Assembly: GCA_945885645.1 (NCBI GenBank)
Contig: CAMCYV010000018.1
Coordinates: forward strand, 1-16,696
Length of the DNA stretch: 16,696 bases
Source: Bifidobacterium breve
GTDB taxonomy: Bacteria > Actinomycetota > Actinomycetes > S36-B12
Direction of reading: 5' to 3'
The translations under genes were made by a program, and so were the position numbers. Under the pieces are notes generated by a model. It was given only the letters and a program-made list of their open reading frames with translations. It did not search any database and had not been told where the DNA came from. Position 1 is the first letter of the stretch. Every line of letters begins with the position of its first letter. Of this stretch, positions 7,975 to 13,755 are shown one piece after another.

Positions 7975-9015
7975 TTACTTCCGCATGCTGCTTGTGAGAG
8001 TTGTAACGAGATTCATTCCGCCAAACTTCTCTGGATTTGAATCGGTCGCCTGTGCCGACATGAGAAGCCAGCCGAGGGCGCTGGCATTCACCTTGTTGTC
8101 TTTGAGCACCCATGATTTTGCATTCTGTTTCAGTGCGGCAATCGCCTTGTCCACCGAAGCCTTGCCAATCTTCATGGTGTTAAAGCTGACGACTGTGGCT
8201 GCGGTACCTCCGAAGTCGGTGCCGTCATAGGGAAAAGAAGAAAGCACTCCGGTCTTTAGTTGCCCGCTGAGATAACTGGCCAGATTGTTCACTTTGTTTT
8301 TTCCACACTTGCGATTGGCTGCCAGTTGATTTGCTGGTTCTGCCGGTGTCATTGCTTCCAGACCAAATAGTGCTTGCGCCGACGCTGAGTTGTTTACACC
8401 GGAGTCACCGCTTTGGTATTTCGCCCCGCCACTTTGTGCACACGGTGTAACCGCAGCGAGCAGGTAGGTGCGGACTTGGCCAACTATTGCCGAGTTAACC
8501 CCAAGGCCAGACATGGCCGCGTAAGCCAATGCCGAGGAGTTTGTATCTGGGAGTGATCCAACCGAGGGAAACCAAGGGATTCCCGTTGTGCCGTTAGGCG
8601 CCTTGGCGCCGGCCTTTGTTAGCCAGTCCACAGCCTTTTTTGCCTGGCTTAATTTGCCAACGGAGTTCAAAGCCAATGCGGCGAGTGCGGTCGAGTTTGA
8701 ATCGGGTCCAATGTAATTAACTGGATCAGATGGACCGCATGTGGTTCGAATGCTGACCCGGTAGGCCTGGTAACTGCCATCAAGGCACTGCTGTGAAACG
8801 AGCCAGTTAATGGCGGCAGCACTCGGTTCAACCCCAACTGAGACAAGGCCAAGAATTGCAAGTGACTGATCTGGGACTCCCGTGTAGGTGGGATCGGTTG
8901 AGCCGTAAAGACCAGCATCGGGTCCAGCGGCGCTGGCAGGGGTTGTGCCCAGGCTGAGAACAATGGTTGCGCTGAGCGCAACCGATAGAACTATCTTTCG
9001 GTAATTGATTTTCAT
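7975..9015 (-). CDS. Secreted alpha/alpha-toroid protein, transcobalamin/intrinsic-factor-like
   Basis: First gene after the B12 riboswitch, 346 residues. A signal peptide covers 1-29 (PASA, then AGPDAG), and there is no C-terminal anchor, so it is exported. The mature part is built of repeated helix pairs: 49-73, 106-133, 157-187 and 209-222, with the repeat openings DSNSTALAALAL, DTNSSALAYAAM and VNNSASAQALFGL. These resemble the DTxAxAxLAL helix starts of vertebrate intrinsic factor and transcobalamin. Cysteines 77, 93, 192 and 237 could give two disulfides, as expected outside the cell. Automatic naming would probably be prenyltransferase or squalene-oxidase repeat protein, but the DxDD acid and QW motifs of those enzymes are absent, and export fits a binding protein. 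I infer cobalamin capture. The start has GAAAGGG four bases upstream of the ATG. Confidence 0.8.
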   Translation of the reverse strand: MKINYRKIVLSVALSATIVLSLGTTPASAAGPDAGLYGSTDPTYTGVPDQSLAILGLVSVGVEPSAAAINWLVSQQCLDGSYQAYRVSIRTTCGPSDPVNYIGPDSNSTALAALALNSVGKLSQAKKAVDWLTKAGAKAPNGTTGIPWFPSVGSLPDTNSSALAYAAMSGLGVNSAIVGQVRTYLLAAVTPCAQSGGAKYQSGDSGVNNSASAQALFGLEAMTPAEPANQLAANRKCGKNKVNNLASYLSGQLKTGVLSSFPYDGTDFGGTAATVVSFNTMKIGKASVDKAIAALKQNAKSWVLKDNKVNASALGWLLMSAQATDSNPEKFGGMNLVTTLTSSMRK

Positions 9016-9019
9016 GGTG

Positions 9020-9041
9020 CCCTTTCAGTGATTGGTCACTG
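9020..9041 (-). promoter_or_regulatory. Hairpin abutting the ribosome binding site of the toroid gene
   Basis: On the minus strand CAGTGA (9041-9036), loop CCAA and TCACTG (9031-9026) form a perfect six-pair hairpin. Its last base is the first base of the Shine-Dalgarno GAAAGGG (9026-9020), which lies four bases before the ATG at 9015. It could tune translation or protect the 5' end of the processed message. Confidence 0.45.
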
Positions 9042-9068
9042 GAAGACAGCCCGCGTAAATGCTCAATT

Positions 9069-9097
9069 AAAAACCCCATGCACAAATGTGCAAGGGG
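9069..9097 (-). terminator. Intrinsic terminator of the B12 riboswitch expression platform
   Basis: On the minus strand CCCCTTGCAC (9097-9088), loop ATTT and GTGCATGGGG (9083-9074) form a ten-position stem with one central T-T mismatch, followed by five T residues (9073-9069). It lies between the aptamer and the first gene, so cobalamin-bound aptamer most likely favours premature termination. The competing antiterminator was not resolved by eye. Confidence 0.8.
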
Positions 9098-9100
9098 CGA

Positions 9101-9240
9101 TCAAGCTTTCACTTGAGCGCTCGTCCCGTTACCTCGACGGATGACCGCTCGCAATTGCTAGGTGCTCCGACTTAACAGGTTTTAACCTGTCTTACGGTTG
9201 CGGGACAGCGCCGGAATTTCACCGAACTTTCCCTAGATTC
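9101..9240 (-). ncRNA. Cobalamin (B12) riboswitch aptamer
   Basis: The minus-strand leader shows the conserved cobalamin aptamer core in order: GGTGAAATTCCGG (9222-9210), GCTGTCCCGCAACCGTAA (9208-9191), the P6-type hairpin ACAGGTT/AACCTGT (9190-9175), and the B12 box AAGTCGGAGCACCTAGC (9172-9156) that fits the RAGYCMGGAGACCKGCC consensus. It is followed by a long arm starting GAGCGGTC and closing at GCGCTC (9150-9115), a candidate for the kissing-loop P13 element. A short hairpin TCAAG/CTTGA (9116-9101) leads into the terminator. Adenosyl- or methylcobalamin binding should shut off the downstream uptake operon. The outer boundaries are approximate. Confidence 0.93.
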
Positions 9241-9265
9241 AATCGCGACAATCTTTTCTTGTGTG

Positions 9266-9297
9266 CGTATAGCATCACGTCCCATGCTCCGTGTCAA
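9266..9297 (-). promoter_or_regulatory. Putative promoter of the B12 uptake operon
   Basis: A perfect -35 TTGACA (9297-9292, minus strand) lies upstream of the riboswitch. The -10 is less clear: TGCTAT (9274-9269) gives a 17-base spacer but lacks the A at position 2, while TATACG (9271-9266) has a better start and a 20-base spacer. Either would start transcription shortly before the aptamer. The 322 bases between the toroid gene and the 70-residue gene hold this promoter, the riboswitch, its terminator and the hairpin; I see no gene there. Confidence 0.45.
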
Positions 9298-9337
9298 CAT
9301 GAACGCGGTAATCCATTGTGTGACGTTGTCGATAAGC

Positions 9338-9550
9338 CTAGGCAGGATCCAAACTCATCGGCCCATAAACAACGCGATCACCGTCAAGGAGCGTGACTGC
9401 ACTGATTCCCGCTGTGCGCAATTCTGGCCAGGTGTCAGAAACAAAAGCTTCTGCATCAATTTGACTGGGGAAAACCGAGGTAACGCACGGTTCAACGGGT
9501 GTGTTGATGAGTACACCGTCGTTATCAAAATACTGCCAGCTCCAAGACAT
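9338..9550 (-). CDS. Conserved 70-residue protein of unknown function
   Basis: Small soluble protein with no signal peptide or membrane segment. A strong Shine-Dalgarno AAGGAG five bases before the ATG supports it as a real gene. I recognise the pattern from actinobacterial genomes: an aromatic N terminus (MSWSWQYFD), a middle segment with aromatic and acidic residues (FPSQIDAEAFVSDTWPEL), then a hydrophobic strand and the closing block DGDRVVYGPMSL. No biochemical role is known to me. It lies 30 bases after the aldo/keto reductase on the same strand and may be the last gene of the DUF3043-reductase operon. No terminator is evident after it. Confidence 0.8.
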   Translation of the reverse strand: MSWSWQYFDNDGVLINTPVEPCVTSVFPSQIDAEAFVSDTWPELRTAGISAVTLLDGDRVVYGPMSLDPA

Positions 9551-9580
9551 TGGATCTCCTTAAGGTTGTTGGGGTGGAAT

Positions 9581-10582
9581 TTACGGTCGTGATTCGGGTG
9601 AAACGGTTAACGCTGGATCAGTTTTCACGAGGTCTCCGAGTGCGTAGTCAATTGCGCTGAGAACATCTTCTGGCAATGTTAGCCCCGCAGCCTTCGCGTT
9701 TTCAGTGATTTGTTCAGGCCGGGATGCCCCCACGATTGCTGCAGAGACGTTTGGATTGCTTAACACCCACGCAATTGCCAGTTGCGACATGGTCAAATTC
9801 ATATCCTGCGCGATTGGTTGTAGTTTCTCGACAGATTCGAGTACTTCTTCTCGCAACCAACCGTTGACGAAATCTGCGCCGCCAGATCTATCAGTTGCCC
9901 GGCTTCCCTCAGGTACCGCAGCGCCCTTCTTGTATTTTCCGGTCAGAACGCCTTGGGCAATGGGTGACCAAACTATCTGACCAATACCTAGTTCCTCGCT
10001 CACAGGAACTACTTCGGTTTCTATGACGCGCCACAACATGTTGTATTGCGGTTGATTGCTAACAATTCGATCAAAGCCCATGTCGTTAGCTATTCGAACT
10101 GCATCTCGGATTTGCACGGCGGTCCATTCGCTGACACCTACGTAGAGAACTTTTCCATGACGAACGAGGTCATCAAATGCGCGTAGTGTCTCCTCGAGCG
10201 GAGTTTCATAGTCGAATCTATGAGCTTGGTACAGATCAACATAATCTGTTTGCAATCTGCGCAGCGAACTTTCACAGGACTCCATAATGTGTTTGCGTGA
10301 GAGTCCGCGGTCATTGACGCCTGAGCCCGTAGGGAAATACACCTTGGTGAAAATTTCAAGACTTTCTCTACGCTGGCTCTTCAGGGCTTTGCCCATGACT
10401 TCTTCAGCTTTGGTCAATGCATAAACGTCGGCGGTGTCAAAGCTGGTGATTCCAGCGTCGAGTGCTGCCTGCATCGTTTTTATGGCGAGATCGTCGGTGA
10501 CCTGTGAACCATGGGTGATCCAGTTGCCGTAGGTGATTTCACTAATCTTTAGACCACTGTGGCCCAAATGGCGAAACTCCAT
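9581..10582 (-). CDS. Aldo/keto reductase, Kv-beta-like
   Basis: NADPH-dependent oxidoreductase of 333 residues with the (alpha/beta)8 fold. The catalytic tetrad is complete: Asp49 and Tyr54 in FDTADVY, Lys80 in FTKVYF and His121 in YQAH. The C-terminal nucleotide-binding region includes WSPIAQGVLTGKY and AIVGASRPEQ, typical of the AKR6 group related to K+ channel beta subunits and E. coli YghZ. I start at the ATG at 10582 (MEFRHLG), the conserved AKR N terminus. An in-frame ATG at 10618 would add twelve residues that overlap the upstream gene. A purine-rich AGAAGGA lies eleven bases before the chosen start. It follows DUF3043 after four bases, so the two are co-transcribed. The substrate cannot be predicted; aldehyde detoxification is usual for the group. 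Confidence 0.9.
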   Translation of the reverse strand: MEFRHLGHSGLKISEITYGNWITHGSQVTDDLAIKTMQAALDAGITSFDTADVYALTKAEEVMGKALKSQRRESLEIFTKVYFPTGSGVNDRGLSRKHIMESCESSLRRLQTDYVDLYQAHRFDYETPLEETLRAFDDLVRHGKVLYVGVSEWTAVQIRDAVRIANDMGFDRIVSNQPQYNMLWRVIETEVVPVSEELGIGQIVWSPIAQGVLTGKYKKGAAVPEGSRATDRSGGADFVNGWLREEVLESVEKLQPIAQDMNLTMSQLAIAWVLSNPNVSAAIVGASRPEQITENAKAAGLTLPEDVLSAIDYALGDLVKTDPALTVSPESRP

Positions 10583-10586
10583 TGAT

Positions 10587-11177
10587 CTACTGTTCCTTCT
10601 TTCGTCCACGTTGAACACGTGGTTTCGGCATGCGTAGTCTGCGATATTGCAGTGTGCGCATTAAGGCATAAAGAATTATTCCGCGACGATCTGATTTCTC
10701 GGGGAAGGTTTTTTTCGCGCGCCTGGTCAGTTGAATGATCAAGATTGAGGTGTCCACCACAATCAAAGCTGCCATCAAGAAAAAGCCAACTGAAACGAGT
10801 TGTTGAATTGAGGGGTTATTAATAAAGCCCAGAAGGAGAACAACAACCGCCATGAAAATGAAGTACTCCGCAACGGTGTAACGCCCATCGACGAAGTCCC
10901 GGACGAATGCTCGAACGGGTCCTTGATCTCGGGCCGGAAGGTACCGAGGGTCACCGGCGAGCATGCCTTGACGTTCGCGGGCCCGCGCTATTCGCCCGGC
11001 TTCTCGAGAGGCCTTTTTGCCTGCCTTAGTGTTGGACTGAGCACGAATTGTGGTCTTGCGAGCAGCCTCCGCCTCTTTGCGTGAGGGGGTGGGGCGCCCT
11101 TTGCCCGATTGGACCGAGTTGGATTCTTGGTCGGAAACGGCAGGGGTATCAACCGTCTTCTTGGGTATTCCAAACAT
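10587..11177 (-). CDS. DUF3043 membrane protein
   Basis: Actinobacterial protein of 196 residues and unknown function. The N-terminal half is hydrophilic and strongly basic, with the family block GKGRPTPSRKEAEAAR (25-40) and a Lys/Arg/Ala-rich helix to about 70. Then comes the conserved segment GDPRYLPARDQGPVRAFVRDF (75-95), two transmembrane helices (about 103-119 and 126-150), and a basic C terminus. The basic first half predicts a cytoplasmic, possibly nucleic-acid- or lipid-facing domain. It is divergent from pspA, as in several actinobacteria, which hints at an envelope role, but no activity is established. The ATG at 11177 has no Shine-Dalgarno. A TACGCT hexamer nine bases upstream suggests a nearly leaderless mRNA. 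Confidence 0.88.
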   Translation of the reverse strand: MFGIPKKTVDTPAVSDQESNSVQSGKGRPTPSRKEAEAARKTTIRAQSNTKAGKKASREAGRIARARERQGMLAGDPRYLPARDQGPVRAFVRDFVDGRYTVAEYFIFMAVVVLLLGFINNPSIQQLVSVGFFLMAALIVVDTSILIIQLTRRAKKTFPEKSDRRGIILYALMRTLQYRRLRMPKPRVQRGRKKEQ

Positions 11178-11186
11178 GATGAGACC

Positions 11187-11192
11187 AGCGTA
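11187..11192 (-). promoter_or_regulatory. Possible -10 hexamer TACGCT for the DUF3043 gene
   Basis: Minus-strand TACGCT fits TANNNT and ends nine bases before the ATG at 11177, predicting an mRNA with a leader of only two or three bases. No -35 or Shine-Dalgarno is evident. Confidence 0.35.
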
Positions 11193-11229
11193 GCCCTATG
11201 CGCTTTAGCGCCCACGGGGAACTGTCGCT

Positions 11230-11235
11230 TACCCT
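11230..11235 (+). promoter_or_regulatory. Possible -10 hexamer TACCCT for pspA
   Basis: TACCCT fits TANNNT and lies 51 bases before the pspA ATG, in the 109-base divergent gap with DUF3043. The same TTACCCTAG string recurs before erpA (16481-16489). pspA has a good Shine-Dalgarno, GAAGGGA at 11274-11280, six bases before its ATG, so a conventional leader is expected here. Confidence 0.3.
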
Positions 11236-11286
11236 AGGGGCACGGTATTCGAGCGAAATCGATTTCCGGCAACGAAGGGATTTCTC

Positions 11287-12012
11287 ATGGGCTTGTGGTC
11301 ACGTTTCAAACTTGTTTTCGCATCCAAAGCAAATAAGGCTCTCAATAAGGCGGAGGACCCACGTGAGGTTCTCGACTATTCCTATGAGAAGCAACTTGAG
11401 TTGTTACAAAAAGTCCGTCGAGGAGTTGCTGACGTTGCAACGAGTCGCAAGCGCATCGAGTTGCAGGTCCAAGGTTTAGCGAAGCAGGAAGTCAAACTTG
11501 AAGAGCAGGCTCGTGCCGCCTTGGCGGGTAACCGTGAAGACCTTGCCCGTGAAGCACTTGTTCGTCGCAGTGGTTTGCATACCCAGATCGCTGACCTTCA
11601 AACTCAATTGGCCGGGTTGCAGGAGCAGGAAGAAAAACTCATTATTGCCTCGACGCAACTACAGGCAAAAGTTGAAGCGTTCCGCACCCGCAAAGAAACC
11701 ATCAAGGCAACCTACTCAGCAGCTGAGGCTCAAACAAAAATTACGGAAGCTTTCACCGGAATATCTTCGGAGCTCGGTGATGTTGGACTTGCCGTTCAAC
11801 GCGCTGAAGATAAGACAGCTGAGATGCAAGCTCGCGCTGGAGCAATGGATGAATTGATGGCCTCCGGGGCACTCGACGACATCTCGGGAACCGGTAAAGA
11901 CAACCTCACGAGAGAACTTGAGCGGATGGCGAGCGACTCTGAAGTTGAAGCGCAACTTGCTTCATTGAAAAATGAATTGGGATCGGCCGAAAAGAAGGCA
12001 ATCGAAGACTAA
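11287..12012 (+). CDS. pspA: PspA/IM30 (ESCRT-III-like) membrane-stress protein
   Basis: Peripheral membrane protein that oligomerises on damaged or depolarised membranes and helps keep the proton gradient. The 241 residues are almost entirely helical. The amphipathic N-terminal helix MGLWSRFKLVFASKANKAL binds lipid, followed by the family segment AEDPREVLDYSYEKQLELLQKV and long heptad-rich coiled coil (about 25-190) with many Glu, Lys and Gln, then a short C-terminal helix. Length and order match the PspA/VIPP1 family. It heads an operon with htpX (19 bases later) and pspAB. A Shine-Dalgarno GAAGGGA six bases before the ATG fixes the start. The position just upstream of a proton-pumping rhodopsin is notable but may be coincidental. 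Confidence 0.95.
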   Translation: MGLWSRFKLVFASKANKALNKAEDPREVLDYSYEKQLELLQKVRRGVADVATSRKRIELQVQGLAKQEVKLEEQARAALAGNREDLAREALVRRSGLHTQIADLQTQLAGLQEQEEKLIIASTQLQAKVEAFRTRKETIKATYSAAEAQTKITEAFTGISSELGDVGLAVQRAEDKTAEMQARAGAMDELMASGALDDISGTGKDNLTRELERMASDSEVEAQLASLKNELGSAEKKAIED

Positions 12013-12031
12013 CGAAAAGGACGTAAATCAC

Positions 12032-12937
12032 GTGTCGCGCTCAAGATATGAAAAAGATGCAGGGCTCGGCGCTCGAATGTTCGGGACGCTGTTTGGTCTT
12101 GGACTTCTCTATGTAGTCCTGGCTGCTGTCCTGGTCGCGGTTGGTTTAAACGCGATTTTCGTGTTGGTTCTCTCCGGTGCATTCCTATTTGGTCAATGGT
12201 GGTTCTCGGACACGCTTTCAATGAAGGCTATGCGGGCGGTCGAGGTAACACCCGAGCAAGCACCATTGGTTCATGCGATCGTGGATCGCATTTGTGCATT
12301 GGCCGACATGAAGAAACCGCGGGTGGGCATCTCAGACAGCCCTGTACCCAATGCTTTTGCAACCGGTCGTAGCCCTAATCGAAGTGTTGTCGTCGTCACC
12401 ACTGGGATTCTCAAACAACTCAATGAAGAGGAACTTGAAGCAGTGATAGCCCACGAGCTGTCCCACGTTGCGCACCGCGATGTCACCGTGATGACGATTG
12501 CGTCTTTTACATCGATTCTCGCTGGATTCATTACGCGTAGCGCTATGTGGGGATCCATGATGCGTGATCGCAGGGATCAGAACGCTGCCGTTGTCTTTAT
12601 GGCTGTTATGGCCGTGAGTGCGATTGTCTACGCCATTTCATTTCTTCTCATCCGCGCTCTGTCGCGTTATCGCGAGCTTGGCGCTGACCGGGGGGCCGCA
12701 CTGCTCACGGGTAAGCCAAGTGCGTTAGCCAGTGCTTTGGTCAAAATCAGCGGTGGGATGAACGCGATACCGGATCAAGATCTTCGGGCCATGGAGCCGG
12801 TCAGCGCGATTGCCTTTGCGCCCGCATTCAAAGGTGGAAAAGGCCTTGGAACGGAGGCAATCTTTGCTACTCATCCTTCACTTGAAAAGCGCCTTGAACA
12901 GCTTGCCAAGATCTCAGCCCAACTTGGTGAGCGCTAG
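12032..12937 (+). CDS. htpX: HtpX-type zinc metalloprotease, M48 family
   Basis: Integral membrane protease that degrades misfolded membrane proteins on its cytoplasmic side. It is 301 residues from the GTG at 12032. Two N-terminal transmembrane helices (about residues 15-55) precede the catalytic domain with HELSH (His141, Glu142, His145), and the third zinc ligand is Glu215 in ELGAD. Two more hydrophobic segments lie between them (about 155-200), as in HtpX. The frame is open back to 11972 inside pspA, but that would give a hydrophilic extension overlapping pspA. The GTG has AAAAGGA ten bases upstream and opens directly into the family N terminus (RSRYEKDAGLGARM). The pspA-htpX-pspAB order marks it as part of the envelope-stress set. 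Confidence 0.93.
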   Translation: MSRSRYEKDAGLGARMFGTLFGLGLLYVVLAAVLVAVGLNAIFVLVLSGAFLFGQWWFSDTLSMKAMRAVEVTPEQAPLVHAIVDRICALADMKKPRVGISDSPVPNAFATGRSPNRSVVVVTTGILKQLNEEELEAVIAHELSHVAHRDVTVMTIASFTSILAGFITRSAMWGSMMRDRRDQNAAVVFMAVMAVSAIVYAISFLLIRALSRYRELGADRGAALLTGKPSALASALVKISGGMNAIPDQDLRAMEPVSAIAFAPAFKGGKGLGTEAIFATHPSLEKRLEQLAKISAQLGER

Positions 12938-12940
12938 ACG

Positions 12941-13531
12941 GTGGGTTTTCTTGATGCTATTCGTGGGCGTAAAGAACCAGCGCGCCCCAATCTGGACGCC
13001 CTTTTTGCATTGCCCTCTGCGGTGATCACCCTTGATATTGACTTGGGTCTCACCCCAACGGGTACTGGCTCGGTTTGCTTTCGCGCACCTGAAGGAAAAG
13101 CGTTCGCCGACCTCGAGGCGGAAGTACGTGAACTACTTGACGCTGATGGTGGGCCAAAGGTAGAGGCCAGCGCCGACGAATTTGGATTCGACTGGTTCAC
13201 GATTCGCACGGAGCCGCCGGACATTTCAACCGCGGTCACCGATATTCATGCGGTGAACACTTCTTTGGTTCATGCTGGATTTGGACCACAATTATTGTGT
13301 TCACTTTTCCCGTTTTTCGACAAGGACGGGAATTCAGGTGCACTCATTTACCTATACAAACGGGGGACGTTTTACCCCTTCGTACCAAAACCGAATGCCC
13401 AAGATAAAACCCGTAACAATATTCTAGAATTGCAGATCCGGGACAAACTTGTGGGAGAGCTACCCATGGAGATGGATACCACCCGTTGGTTTGCCCTGTG
13501 GGATGCACCGGGAATTCTTCCCCAGCCATAG
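12941..13531 (+). CDS. pspAB: PspA-associated protein PspAB
   Basis: Soluble protein of 196 residues belonging to the PspAB family, named for its constant association with pspA and htpX in actinobacteria and some archaea. Nothing catalytic is recognisable. The sequence opens with MGFLDAIRGRKEPARPNLDALF and contains alternating strands and helices (LDIDLGLTPTGTGSVCF, LEAEVRELLDADGG, SALIYLYK-like strand at GALIYLYKRGTFYPF), and ends RWFALWDAPGILPQP. There is no signal peptide or membrane helix. It probably modulates PspA or HtpX in the cytoplasm; this is inferred from context. It starts with GTG three bases after the htpX stop, with GGTGAG as a weak binding site, so it is coupled to htpX. Confidence 0.87.
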   Translation: MGFLDAIRGRKEPARPNLDALFALPSAVITLDIDLGLTPTGTGSVCFRAPEGKAFADLEAEVRELLDADGGPKVEASADEFGFDWFTIRTEPPDISTAVTDIHAVNTSLVHAGFGPQLLCSLFPFFDKDGNSGALIYLYKRGTFYPFVPKPNAQDKTRNNILELQIRDKLVGELPMEMDTTRWFALWDAPGILPQP

Positions 13532-13583
13532 AAAAGCTGTCGGTTTCGCTGAACCGCCATATTCAGTCAAAAAGTATATAGTT

Positions 13584-13600
13584 GATTTTTAGGAAAAATC
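13584..13600. promoter_or_regulatory. Perfect 7+7 inverted repeat in the rhodopsin leader
   Basis: GATTTTT (13584-13590), spacer AGG, AAAAATC (13594-13600). It sits two bases after TATAGT (13577-13582), a possible -10, so it could be an operator at the transcription start. It has no T-tract in the position expected of a plus-strand terminator. Function not established. Confidence 0.3.
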
Positions 13601-13649
13601 GGACGTCTTCGGCGATTCGTATTGCGCTCAGTGTCAAAAGGAGAACAAT

Positions 13650-13697
13650 TTGTCCGGATCGGTCAAATGGTTGGTTCATTTAAAGATCAAAGTTTAG
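13650..13697 (+). CDS. Possible 15-residue leader peptide upstream of actinorhodopsin
   Basis: A TTG codon at 13650 has the strong Shine-Dalgarno AAAAGGAG (13636-13643) exactly six bases upstream and opens a 15-codon frame ending in TAG at 13697. The predicted peptide is MSGSVKWLVHLKIKV, basic and hydrophobic. The stop lies 58 bases before the rhodopsin start. It may be a regulatory upstream frame or a chance purine run. Only the ribosome-site quality supports it, and I know of no homologue. Confidence 0.3.
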   Translation: MSGSVKWLVHLKIKV

Positions 13698-13721
13698 AGA
13701 TTGTGTTTCACGCTTAAGTGC

Positions 13722-13736
13722 CTGACAAAGTGTCAG
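13722..13736 (+). promoter_or_regulatory. Small hairpin just before the rhodopsin ribosome binding site
   Basis: CTGACA (13722-13727), loop AAG, TGTCAG (13731-13736) form a six-pair stem that ends six bases before the Shine-Dalgarno. It could stabilise the message or set access to the binding site. No factor is implied. Confidence 0.35.
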
Positions 13737-13742
13737 CCTATA

Positions 13743-13750
13743 GAAGGAGG
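13743..13750 (+). promoter_or_regulatory. Strong Shine-Dalgarno deciding the rhodopsin GTG start
   Basis: GAAGGAGG, a near-perfect match to the 16S 3' end, lies five bases before the GTG at 13756. It is one of the strongest ribosome sites in the window, and it fixes a GTG start that might otherwise be passed over. Confidence 0.8.
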
Positions 13751-13755
13751 ATCCT

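Noticed and set aside
7975..9015. Naming the toroid protein a prenyltransferase or squalene cyclase
   Set aside because: The DxDD acid and QW motifs are missing, the protein is exported, and it heads a B12-riboswitch operon. Only the fold is shared.
11972..12031. Longer HtpX starting inside pspA
   Set aside because: Adds a hydrophilic segment that overlaps the pspA C terminus; the GTG at 12032 has a ribosome site and matches the family start.
13541..13556. CGGTT/AACCG hairpin after pspAB as a terminator
   Set aside because: Only five pairs with a six-base loop and no T-tract after it.
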